A DNA stretch of 64,000 nt from VRUE01 sp963764365 (GTDB taxonomy: Bacteria; Actinomycetota; Thermoleophilia; Solirubrobacterales; 70-9), in the NCBI GenBank assembly GCA_963764365.1, contig CAVXSI010000002.1, positions 248,001 through 312,000 on the forward strand, in the 5' to 3' direction. The notes under the pieces were generated by a model, which was not told the origin of the DNA, searched no databases, and worked only from the letters and a program-made list of their open reading frames with translations. This document shows, in pieces, positions 27,200 through 34,937 of this stretch (positions within the stretch are counted from its first letter, which is position 1; every line of letters begins with the position of its first letter). The position numbers and the translations under genes were made by a program.

Positions 27200-29594
27200 T
27201 CAGCGGCCGACCGCCTCGATCCAGTCCCAGGGCTTGCCGCAGAGGCGGCTCGATTCGTCGATCGGCACGGAGACCAGCTCACCGCTCGTGACCGGCCGGG
27301 GAGAAGAGCAGCGGGCCGGCCTCGGGCCGCGGGAAGCCGCCGCTGCCGGGATGCAGGTCGGCGCCGCCGAAGCGCAGTTCGGCTCGTGGCGCCGGCGCTC
27401 AGGTGCATCTCTCCCAGCTCGACGAAGCCGCCTTCGTTCTCGATCTGGTGGCGGGCCTCGCCGACCTTGCGCCCGTCGACGAACAGCTCGTCGAGCCGCG
27501 GACCGAGCCCTTCAGCCAGGCGACGTAGCGGCCGGCCCGCGGCACTTCAAGCTGCCGTCGGTGGCGTCGTAGACAGGGGCATGGCGGGCGGCGAGGAGGC
27601 GAACGTTGCCATCCGGTGCTCGAGCGCGAGCAGGCCCAGACCGCCGATTTCGCCGCACTCGGGAACCCCGGCCGGGGATACCCCTCCGCCGTAGGGCTGG
27701 TGTTCGGGAACCGCCGGTGGGTTCCGCCGGCCGCTGCCAGACGTCGTAGTAGTAGCCGGAGTAGACCAGGCGGTAGGGCGACGGGGGGCGGCTGCGAGCG
27801 GCGAGCGGCGCAGGACCAGGGTGCGGTATTCGAGCAGCGCGTCGGGGTCGAGCTGGTCGGTGTCGACCGCTTCGCCCTTCTCGGCGCTGCCGCCGCCGCG
27901 CAGCGTCACCTGGCGGACGCGCAGCTCCGAGGCGCCTTCGCCGTCGGCTTCGCGAAGGAAGTGGCGGGCGCCGTAGGGGTTGTATTCGGTCATCAGGGCC
28001 GGGCCCTGGCCGGCGAATTCGTGGCCGATCCGCTGGAGTTCGCGCAGCTGGCCGTAGGGGGCCAGGTTGACGCCGCCGTAGGCGAGCACGTTGGACCAGA
28101 TCACGCCGCCGGCGACGGCAACGACCAGGGTGCCGCCGGCGACGCGGTCGAGGCGGAGCGCCGCCAGGGCGCCGAGCGCGGCCAGCGAGAGGGCGATCGG
28201 GGCGGCGGTGGCGAGCGCCTTGCCCGCCGCCCAGGGCGAGCCGAGGACGACGATCGCCGCGCAGGCGAGCAGCGCGCTCGCGTAGAGCAGGGGCGCGGCG
28301 GCGCGGCGGCGCCAGGCGACCCAGAGGCCGAGCAGCGCCGCGCCCAGCGCCAGCGCGACGAGAACCGCGGTGACGACGGTCCCGTCGGGATGGAAGCGGA
28401 AGTCGCCCGAGGGCCAGACGCCGAGCGCCTGGAAGGCGCTGAGCGGGCCGCGCAGGTTGCCTTCGCCGTTGGAGCCGACCAGCGGCTTGGTGGTCGGAGG
28501 GACGATCCCGGAGGTGAGTGCGGGCAGGACGAGGACGACCAGCAGGCCGGCGAAGAGCGCCGCGCGGACCGCCGCCGGGCGCGGTCCGAAGCGGCGCCAG
28601 GCGAGCACCGCGAGCGCGAGCAGCGGCGGCCCGAGCCAGACAATCCCGCCCGGGCTGAGCACCCCGACCAGCGCGGCGGCGGCGATCGCGAGCGGGCGCG
28701 ATCGCGCCACCACGCGGCGCCGCTCGCGCTCGAGCGACGCCTGCGACTCCGACGCCGCTGCGCCGTTCTCGGCCGCCGAGTGGAGCTTTGACCACCGTTT
28801 TCGGGGGTCACCGTCCACTCGGCAAGTCCGGCGGCTCCGATCGCCGCCGGAGCGACGGCGGCGGCGAGGGCGACCAGCGCGGCGGCGGCGAGCTCCTTCA
28901 CGCCGCCCCACATCGCGTAGCCGTAGAGCAGCGCCGGCTGGGCGGCGACGAATGCCGCGCCGGCGCGCAGGCGGGCGCTGCTGACGACCCGCAGGATGTC
29001 CCACAGCGCCAGCGAGAGCATCGCCGCGAGGAAGGACTCGTAGGGCTGGAAGACCCAGGCGAGGTCGCCGCCGACGAGCTTCTGCGCCGTGCCGAAGGGG
29101 ACGAAGGCGCCGATCGGATAGCCGCCGGCGAGGTTGAACTTCAGCGTCGCGTAGTAGCTGGATGCCTCGAGGCCGGAGAGGCTGCGGCCGTGCTCCATGA
29201 TCCGGTCGGTCATCGCCAGCCAGGTGGCGGTGTCGTCGAGCTTGATGTAGCCGGCGAAGGTCGGCTCGCCGGAGAGGATCACCGGGGCGCCGAAGACGAG
29301 GAAGACGCCGACCGCGACGGCGACCGGCAGCGGGTCGGGGCGGCCGAAGCGCCAGGGCAGCGAGAGGCCGGCGCCGAGCACCGCGAGCAGGACGACTGCC
29401 GGCACGGTGAACTGCGCGAGACCGCTGCTCCAGGTCGTGAACTGGCCGACGACGACGATGCCGGCCAGCCCGACCGGGGCGATCAGGGCTCCCGGCAGCC
29501 GCCGTCCGCAGAGCACGTCGATCAGCAACCCGAGCCCGGCGCAGAGCGCCAGCAGGACAACGGGGTAGAAGACCCAGGCAGCGAACAGGCTCAT
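27200..29594 (-). pseudogene. Polytopic membrane protein (GT-C-like), frameshifted at several points
   Basis: ATG 29594 begins a long run of membrane helices (AAWVFYPVVLLALCAGLGLLID..., IVVVGQF, LPVAVAVGVFLVFGAPVIL). A D-D-x-x-x-W-x-x-M-x-D motif (KLDDTATWLAMTD) follows, as in GT-C-type or related polyprenyl-glycan enzymes. Good coding continues in a second frame from about 28,800 (LAIAAAALVGVLSPGG..., EFAGQGPALMTEYNPYGARHFLREADG) and a third from about 27,750 (SPYRLVYSGYYYDVWQRP). It ends with a soluble C-terminus reading IDESSRLCGKPWDWIEAV before TGA at 27200-27202. Intact, it would be about 790 residues. The glycosyltransferase idea is inference from topology. Confidence 0.55.
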
Positions 29595-29621
29595 CGTGGG
29601 CCGCCGCTCACCGGGAACACC

Positions 29622-30212
29622 TCAGCGCGCCGGTCGAACCCGGCCGGAGAGCGCGAGCGTCAGCGCGCGCTTGGGCGAGGGGTCGTAGACCTCGACCTGA
29701 ACGCTGTTGTCGGGGCCGGCGAAGTAGACGCTGGTCGGCGCCGCCGCGCCGGCGGCAACCTCGCGCCCGTCGCTCGCCCGGCGCGAGGTCGAGCCCGGCC
29801 GTTCGGCGAAGGCTTCGAGGGCTTTCCTCGGGTTCGGCAGCGGGTAGCTGCCGATCGTCAGCGACTTCGACGGCCCCGCTCCCGCTTCGGTGCCTTCCGG
29901 CAAGTAGAGGAGCTGCACCCCTTCGCCTGCTCCCAGTTCCTTCAGCACCAGCTCCCTGCCGGCGATCGGGCCGGCCCAGTAGATCGGCTGGCCCAGGGTG
30001 ACCGCGGCTTCGCGCAGAGCGGCGACCGTGACGATCCGCGGCGCCGCCGCTTCGGTGCTCCGCCCCGGTCCGGATTCGGAGGCTCCTTCGCCTCCACCCC
30101 GCGTCGCCAGCCAGGCGATCAGGGCGACGACCACCGCAAGCACGACGACGCCGATCCGCAGCGCGCGCCGGTCGAGCCGGACGCCTTTGGCTTTGGCGGG
30201 GAACCCGCCCAC
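29622..30212 (-). CDS. Membrane-anchored protein of unknown function
   Basis: 196 residues. The N-terminal cytoplasmic part (KGVRLDRRALRI) is followed by one membrane helix (VVVLAVVVALIAWLA) and an extracytoplasmic domain with a Ser/Glu linker. The domain is alpha/beta (TVAALREAAVTLGQPIYWAGPIAG, LTIGSYPLPNPRKALEAF, VQVEVYDPSPKRALTLALSGRV). It precedes the GT-C-like gene on the same strand with a 27-base gap and may be co-transcribed with it. I do not recognise the family. Confidence 0.65.
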   Translation of the reverse strand: MGGFPAKAKGVRLDRRALRIGVVVLAVVVALIAWLATRGGGEGASESGPGRSTEAAAPRIVTVAALREAAVTLGQPIYWAGPIAGRELVLKELGAGEGVQLLYLPEGTEAGAGPSKSLTIGSYPLPNPRKALEAFAERPGSTSRRASDGREVAAGAAAPTSVYFAGPDNSVQVEVYDPSPKRALTLALSGRVRPAR

Positions 30213-30279
30213 GGGAACCTCGGTGGCGGCCTCAGGCGGCTCGGGACGGCTGCGTCTCCGAGCTGTCGTTCTCTGCGCT

Positions 30280-30765
30280 CAGCGAACCTTGCTGAAGGGC
30301 CTCGAAGTCGAGTTCATGGAGGCGGACCTGCGGCAGCTCGACTTCGAGGACGAGTTCGACCTGGTGCTGAGCCTCAACGACGGCGCCGTCGGCTACTTCG
30401 AGACGGACGAGGAGAACTCCCGCACCTTCGAGGTGGTGGCAACCGCACTGCGCTCCGGCGGCGCCCACCTAATGCAGCTTCCCAACGTCCTGCATGCCGA
30501 GAGAACCTGCCGGCCAAGATCATGGATCGCCGGCGAGGAAAAGGTCGAACTGAGCTTACACCATGGAATCCGACCGCGTACATGACGTCGGAGGTCCTCT
30601 CCGGGAACGACATTCTGAGCGTTCGAGCATGCCGTCGCCAGCGCCTCTACTCGGTCGAGGAGCTGGCGGGCCTCTACGAGTCGGTCGGCATGCGCCTCGC
30701 CAACACCTTCTCCGGCGGCGGCAAGCCGCGGGTGCCGAAGCCGAACCAGTACGAGATTTGTCGAG
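30280..30765 (+). pseudogene. Truncated, frameshifted SAM-dependent methyltransferase relic
   Basis: Reads EFMEADLRQLDFEDEFDLVL then SLNDGAVGYFETDEENS...LRSGGAHLMQLPNV, and after a frame change RRQRLYSVEELAGLYESVGM. These parts align in order with the intact methyltransferase at 34,938-35,699 (EFDLVLSLGGGAFGYF, LKPGGRLLLQTPNV, RRRVYSVEELAQGFEAVGM). The N-terminal Rossmann half with motif I is missing and the middle is broken. It lies next to a duplicated XRE block, just as the intact copy lies near another XRE gene. Confidence 0.65.
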
Positions 30766-30782
30766 GCACAAGGGGACCGCCG

Positions 30783-31130
30783 CAGGGCCCGTGCGCGAGA
30801 ACCGCCCCGGGCCGCTCAGAACCGCTTCGGCGGCAGCGTCGGCCGCGGCCTGACGATGAAGCGCTGGGTGTCTTCGTCCCAGGACGTCCCGATGGTGAGC
30901 CGTTCGACGCTGACGCCGAGGGAGTTCGCGAGCTTCACGAGGGTGCCGAGGCGCGGCTCGCGCTTGCCCCGCTCCAGCAAGGAGATCTCGGTGCGGTGCA
31001 GGGAGCAGCGTTCCGCCAGCCACTGCTGGCTTACCCCGGCTCCCTTCCTTGCCGCTTTCAGGTTGGCCCCAAAGCGGTCGCGTACGTCCATACCGACAAC
31101 ACAATAGGAGATTTGTCGTCCGCACGAAAG
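30783..31130. repeat. About 350-bp direct duplication, copy A (XRE gene and promoter)
   Basis: The stretch from GCAGGGCCCG through the XRE gene to the CGAAAG block upstream of its start repeats at 31332-31680 in the same orientation with high identity. The duplication includes the promoter. Confidence 0.8.
30816..31091 (-). CDS. XRE-family helix-turn-helix regulator, copy A
   Basis: 91 residues. The HTH_3 fold is plain: RDRFGANLKAARKGAGVSQQ, WLAERCSLHRTEISLLERGK, then LGTLVKLANSLGVSVERL. A short tail ends RPRPTLPPKRF. The second helix-turn-helix helix (HRTEISLLERG) should contact DNA. TATTGT nine bases before the ATG suggests a leaderless mRNA. It is nearly identical to the gene at 31366-31641, including the tail, so this is a recent duplicate. 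A methyltransferase relic follows it at the 3' side on the opposite strand. Confidence 0.85.
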   Translation of the reverse strand: MDVRDRFGANLKAARKGAGVSQQWLAERCSLHRTEISLLERGKREPRLGTLVKLANSLGVSVERLTIGTSWDEDTQRFIVRPRPTLPPKRF

Positions 31131-31158
31131 TGGGAGTCGCGGAACTCGACCGCGGGCG

Positions 31159-31311
31159 CTACAGGTTCGGCGCGGCGAGCAGGTTGGCGATGACCGCGAG
31201 GAGTCCGCCGATCGGCGTCAGCTGCATCTGCGTGAAGCGACTCACCAGACCCATGCCCTCGATCTCTTCGCGCCTCGCCTGGGGCCTGACGTCGTTGCCG
31301 TCTGCGATCAC
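31159..31311 (-). CDS. Possible 50-residue protein between the duplicated XRE genes
   Basis: From GTG 31311 the frame reads VIADGNDVRPQARREEIEGM, then GLVSRFTQMQLTPIGG and a hydrophobic end LLAVIANLLAAPNL before TAG at 31159-31161. Third positions are strongly GC, as in real genes here. No ribosome-binding site is obvious. It lies between two copies of the XRE duplication. It could be a small membrane-associated protein or the tail of a lost gene. Confidence 0.35.
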   Translation of the reverse strand: MIADGNDVRPQARREEIEGMGLVSRFTQMQLTPIGGLLAVIANLLAAPNL

Positions 31312-31331
31312 GACCCACAGATCCGGGGTAG

Positions 31332-31680
31332 CCGCAGGGCCCGCGAGCGAGAACCGCCGGGCTGCTCAGAACCGCTTCGGCGGCAGCGTCGGCCGCGGCC
31401 TGACGACAAAGCACTGGGCGTCTTCGTCCCAGGACATCCCGGCGGTGAGCCGGTCGACGCTGACGCCGAGGGAGTTCGCGAGCTTCACGAGGGTGCCGAG
31501 GCGCGGCTCGCGCTTGCCCCGCTCCAGCAACGAGATCTCGGTGCGGTACACGGAGCAGCGTTCCGCCAGCCACTGCTGGCTCACCCCGGCTCCCTTCCTC
31601 ACCGCTTTCAGGTTGGCCGCGAAGCGGTCGCGTACGTCCATACCGGCACCACAATAGGAGCTTTTTCGTCTGAACGAAAG
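31332..31680. repeat. About 350-bp direct duplication, copy B (XRE gene and promoter)
   Basis: Partner of 30783-31130. It differs by scattered substitutions only and retains the same TATTGT box and gene end. Confidence 0.8.
31366..31641 (-). CDS. XRE-family helix-turn-helix regulator, copy B
   Basis: 91 residues, differing from copy A at about a dozen positions (for example SVYRTEISLLERGK against SLHRTEISLLERGK; DRLTAGMSWDEDAQ against ERLTIGTSWDEDTQ). Substitutions in the recognition-helix region may alter the DNA site. The same leaderless-type start applies, with TATTGT nine bases upstream. It is likely an autoregulator or the regulator of neighbouring genes. Confidence 0.85.
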   Translation of the reverse strand: MDVRDRFAANLKAVRKGAGVSQQWLAERCSVYRTEISLLERGKREPRLGTLVKLANSLGVSVDRLTAGMSWDEDAQCFVVRPRPTLPPKRF

Positions 31681-31712
31681 CCGGCGCTGGAATCAACGAG
31701 GCGGGTGCCGAC

Positions 31713-31838
31713 CAAAAAGAGGCCCGCCGAAGCGGAACGACTGGCCGTCCACGTCCCAGGACATGCCGACGCAGAGGCTTTCGACGCTGACGCCGAGGCC
31801 GGCGGAGAGCTTGACGATCGTGCCGAGCGCAAGCTGCC
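31713..31838 (-). pseudogene. XRE gene remnant fused to a terminator half
   Basis: Positions 31729-31829 are base-for-base identical to 33459-33559, the 3' part of the XRE gene at 33450-33698 (residues SWDVDGQSFRF back to GTIVKLSAGLG). On the other side, AAAGAGGCCCGCCGAAGCGG matches the A-run and hairpin of that gene's terminator (33339-33361). The junction is the seven-base word GAAGCGG, present both in the terminator and at the gene's 3' end. A deletion of about 100 bp between these two words explains the structure; the stop codon region was lost. Confidence 0.75.
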
Positions 31839-31858
31839 GCCGGCGCCACCGGGCCGTT

Positions 31859-33232
31859 TCAGGCTCCGAACACGTCCGCGGCAGTCACCACCAGGACTCC
31901 GGCGCCGTCGTCGACGCGGTCCCGCGCGCAGATCGCGTAGCCGAGGTCATCGGCCACTCGCGGCAGCGCCGGCGCCTTCCGTTCCAGGCCCGCCCGCAGG
32001 CGGGGAGCGGCGACTCGCCTGGCCCACTTCGCCTCGCCGATCAGGATCGCCTCGCGCCCGCGGCCTGCGAGGGCGACCGCGTCGATCTCGGTCGGATCGG
32101 CGGCGGCGTTCCAGTAGGGGCCGACCGCGACGACCTCGGGCCCGATCTCGCCCGCGGCGGAGAGCCGCCGCAGGTGATCGCGGAACGCCTCCTCCCAGGG
32201 CCCGCCCATGTGGTCGTCCAATGACTTGAGCAGAACCGGCAGGATGCTCTCGCCCACCCCACGCTCGATCTCCGGCCGGTAGCGATCGAGCAGACCGAGC
32301 CAGAAGGCGAGGAAGTTGTCGGCGATCCGGTAGATGCGCCGGCGGGTGCGCCGCGGGTCCTCGGTGACCGGGACGACACGCTCGACCAGCCGCAGGGCGA
32401 CCAGCCGCTCCAGCGTGCGCCCGGGGTCAGCGCGCACCGCCTGCTCGATCTCGTTGAAGCGGGTGCGCCCGGCGGCGATCGCGTAGAGGGTCTGGCGAGC
32501 CAGCTCGCCGCCCTCGCCCTCGGTGGCGAGGACGAGCTGGCCCTCGGTGAGGAGTTGGCCGCCCGGGGTGCAGGCGAGCCGCGCGAGGTTGGCGCGGACG
32601 CTGGCCCCCTGGTCCCACCAGCGCAGGTACAGCGGCATGCCTCCGACCAGGCCCCAGACCAGCGCCCGGTCCGCGGGCTCGAGGGACCGGAGCATCCGCG
32701 CCGCCTCGTGGGGGCGAAACGGGTGAAGCAGAAGAGCCAGGTCGAGCCGCCCGTAGAGGGGCGCCCGCTCCTCCTGCATGGCCTCCATCACCCGCACCGC
32801 GGAGCCGCACAGCAGAAGCTTCAGGTGGGTGCGCGAACGGAGCCGGTCCCAGGCGGCGCGGATCACGCCCGGCAGCTCGGGCGAGGTCTCGGTCAGCGCC
32901 GGAAGCTCGTCGAGGACCAGCAGCAGGGGACGGTCGGCGGCAGCGAGCGCCAGGGTCTCGAGCGCGTCGTCCCAATCGGCGAACGGGCGGACGGACAGAT
33001 CGCGGACGCCGTCGCCCAGCAGCGGCTCGGCGGCTCGCGAGAGCGCGGCAAGCTCGGCGGCGGCCGGCCGCCCTCCCCCGGTGTGGAAGACCGTGGGACG
33101 CCCCGCGGCGAAGTGCTCGATCAATGCCGTCTTGCCGACCCGCCGCCTGCCCCATACGACACCGACCGCCGCCCCGGAGCGCGCCCACCAGTCCTCAAGC
33201 TGCTTCAGCTCCGCTTCGCGATTCACGAACAT
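31859..33232 (-). CDS. AAA-type ATPase with C-terminal DUF234 / PD-(D/E)XK-like domain
   Basis: About 457 residues from ATG 33232 (MFVNREAELKQLEDWW, the usual start of the archaeal-type ATPase family). Walker A GRRRVGKT is at 28-35 and Walker B LLLVLDELPAL near 115. A sensor region (LKLLLCGSAVRVM) and a winged-helix part (FNEIEQAVRADPGRTLERLVALRLV) follow. The C-terminus has EIDAVAL...AILIGEAKW, the D-x-n-E-x-K pattern of DUF234, a restriction-endonuclease-like fold. This family is widespread and its role unclear; DNA-linked or defence functions have been suggested. TAAGCT eight bases before the ATG suggests a leaderless start. It is flanked by XRE genes. Confidence 0.8.
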   Translation of the reverse strand: MFVNREAELKQLEDWWARSGAAVGVVWGRRRVGKTALIEHFAAGRPTVFHTGGGRPAAAELAALSRAAEPLLGDGVRDLSVRPFADWDDALETLALAAADRPLLLVLDELPALTETSPELPGVIRAAWDRLRSRTHLKLLLCGSAVRVMEAMQEERAPLYGRLDLALLLHPFRPHEAARMLRSLEPADRALVWGLVGGMPLYLRWWDQGASVRANLARLACTPGGQLLTEGQLVLATEGEGGELARQTLYAIAAGRTRFNEIEQAVRADPGRTLERLVALRLVERVVPVTEDPRRTRRRIYRIADNFLAFWLGLLDRYRPEIERGVGESILPVLLKSLDDHMGGPWEEAFRDHLRRLSAAGEIGPEVVAVGPYWNAAADPTEIDAVALAGRGREAILIGEAKWARRVAAPRLRAGLERKAPALPRVADDLGYAICARDRVDDGAGVLVVTAADVFGA

Positions 33233-33338
33233 GGCGTCCGAGCTTACCAACAGCAAGTGTCGCCGACATTAAGGGTCGGTAACCATTTCGGCGGCGATCC
33301 GAGCGGCACCCCCGACCGGGCGCCGGGGATCCGATCCC

Positions 33339-33365
33339 AAAAAAAAAGGCCCGCCGAAGCGGGCC
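33339..33365 (-). terminator. Strong intrinsic terminator of the 33.5-kb XRE gene
   Basis: On the minus strand GGCCCGC, loop TTCG, GCGGGCC, then nine T. It lies about 85 bases after the XRE stop. A UUCG loop on a perfect 7-bp stem is very stable. Confidence 0.88.
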
Positions 33366-33449
33366 TCTCGAAGAACGGCCAGACCGTTCTCAACCGTGAA
33401 GAACTGTGTCAGGGCGGGCAGCGGCCCGCAAGCGACGTCAGGCCCTGCT

Positions 33450-33698
33450 TCAGCCTTTGAAGCGGAACGACTGGCCGTCCACGTCCCAGGACATGCCGAC
33501 GCAGAGGCTTTCGACGCTGACGCCGAGGCCGGCGGAGAGCTTGACGATCGTGCCGAGCCGCGGCTCGCGGCCGGCGCGCTCCAGCAGCGAGATCTCGGTC
33601 CGGTGGACGTCGCAGCGGTCGCTCAGCTCCTCCTGGGAGATGCCGACGAGCTTGCGCGCCTTTTTCAGGTTGACGGAGAAGCGGTCGCGTGGTTGCAC
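33450..33698 (-). CDS. XRE-family helix-turn-helix regulator, third type
   Basis: 82 residues from GTG 33698. HTH_3 pattern: RDRFSVNLKKARKLVGISQE, ELSDRCDVHRTEISLLERAG, LGTIVKLSAGLGVSVESL, short tail ending QSFRFKG. It is related to the 91-residue pair at 31 kb but clearly distinct. TAGTCT six bases before the GTG suggests a leaderless mRNA. It is divergent from pilT with 28 bases between starts, so it could regulate pilT. Its 3' part has been copied into the remnant at 31.7 kb. Confidence 0.85.
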   Translation of the reverse strand: MQPRDRFSVNLKKARKLVGISQEELSDRCDVHRTEISLLERAGREPRLGTIVKLSAGLGVSVESLCVGMSWDVDGQSFRFKG

Positions 33699-33726
33699 GA
33701 GACCAGACTAAGGACTTTGGAGGCTC

Positions 33727-34848
33727 TTGTCGATACCCAATTCGATGTTCGAGATCGATTCAGCCCTGCGCACCCTGGTCGAGCGAGGGGGATCCGACCT
33801 GCACGTCAAGGTCGCGGCGCCGCCGACGATCCGCCTGCACGGCGAGCTGGTCGGGCTCGAGGGGCACGCGAAGCTCAGCGGCGAGGACACCGAAAAGGCC
33901 TTCCACGACATCGCCGAGGTGCGCTCGCTGACCGAGTTCGAGGAAGCCGGCGAGGCCGACTTCTCCTACGCGATCCCCGGCCTCTCGCGGTTCCGCGTCA
34001 ACGTCTTCAAACAGCGCGGGTCGACCTCGATCGTCTGCCGCGCGATCCCCTTCGAGATCCGCTCGGTCGAGGAGCTCGGCCTGCCCCAGGTGGTGACCGA
34101 CCTGGCCGAGGAGCAGCGCGGGATCGTCCTCGTCACCGGCACCACCGGCTCGGGCAAGAGCACGACCCTGGCGGCGATGATCGACCACATCAACCGCACC
34201 CGCCCCCACCACATCGTCACCCTCGAGGACCCGATCGAGTACCTGCACGAAGACAAAGGCTCGATCGTCAACCAGCGCGAGATCGGCTCCGACACCGAGA
34301 GCTTCGCGCGGGCGATGCGGCGCGTCCTGCGCCAGGACCCCGACGTGATCCTGATCGGCGAGATGCGCGACGAGGAGACGGTGCGGACCGCGCTCTCGGC
34401 GGCGGAGACCGGCCACCTCGTGCTCTCGACCGTGCACACGCTCGACGCGACCGAGACGATCAACCGGATCATCGACTTCTTCCCGCCGCACCTGCAGCAC
34501 CAGGCGCGGGTGATGCTGGCCTCGACCCTGAGGGGGGCGATCGCGCAGCGGCTCGTCCCCGACGTCAGCGGCGAGGGGCGCGTCCCCGCCTCGGAGGTGC
34601 TGGTCGTCACCGGCCGCGTCCAGGACCTGATCCTCAACCCGGACGAAACCTCGAAGATCACCGAGGTGATCGCCGAGGGCGAGTACTACGGGATGCGGAC
34701 CTTCGACCAGTCGCTGCTGGGCTACGTGATGGAGGGCAAGATCGCCGAGCCGGTGGCGCTCGACTACGCCTCCTCCCCGCACGACTTCAAACTGATGCTG
34801 GCGGCCGGTGGCCAGCGCGCCAGCGGCATCGAGCAGCTCGCCGGCTAA
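33727..34848 (+). CDS. pilT: PilT twitching-motility ATPase
   Basis: Hexameric ATPase that retracts type IV pili. About 370 residues. N-terminal domain GGSDLHVKVAAPPTIRLHGEL; Walker A GTTGSGKS near 140; Asp box TLEDPIEYLHED; Walker B with DPDVILIGEMRDEET; His box STVHTLDA; C-terminal IAQRLVP. There is no tetracysteine site, which separates it from PilB. The TTG at 33727 has GGAGG only three bases upstream; ATG 33745 (MFEIDSAL) is the alternative. It is separate from the main pilus operon, which ends in a second PilT-like gene at the window edge, so the genome encodes at least two retraction-type ATPases. Confidence 0.93.
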   Translation: MSIPNSMFEIDSALRTLVERGGSDLHVKVAAPPTIRLHGELVGLEGHAKLSGEDTEKAFHDIAEVRSLTEFEEAGEADFSYAIPGLSRFRVNVFKQRGSTSIVCRAIPFEIRSVEELGLPQVVTDLAEEQRGIVLVTGTTGSGKSTTLAAMIDHINRTRPHHIVTLEDPIEYLHEDKGSIVNQREIGSDTESFARAMRRVLRQDPDVILIGEMRDEETVRTALSAAETGHLVLSTVHTLDATETINRIIDFFPPHLQHQARVMLASTLRGAIAQRLVPDVSGEGRVPASEVLVVTGRVQDLILNPDETSKITEVIAEGEYYGMRTFDQSLLGYVMEGKIAEPVALDYASSPHDFKLMLAAGGQRASGIEQLAG

Positions 34849-34889
34849 CGTCGCCCGTCCAAACGAGGTCTCATCAATTGGTACGAATT

Positions 34890-34923
34890 AGGTCTTGCAT
34901 AAAGACCTTATTGCCTTTACATT
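34890..34923 (+). promoter_or_regulatory. Promoter with overlapping inverted repeat before the methyltransferase gene
   Basis: TTGCAT (34895-34900), 17-base spacer, TACATT (34918-34923). AGGTCTT (34890-34896) and AAGACCT (34902-34908) form a perfect 7-bp inverted repeat over the -35 box, a typical repressor-site position. Confidence 0.6.
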
Positions 34924-34937
34924 AAACCCGAGCCAAC

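Noticed and set aside
28788..31193. 801-codon plus-strand open frame
   Set aside because: It spans the antisense of the GT-C-like gene and the XRE gene. Only the short internal part homologous to the methyltransferase is meaningful, and that is recorded as a pseudogene.
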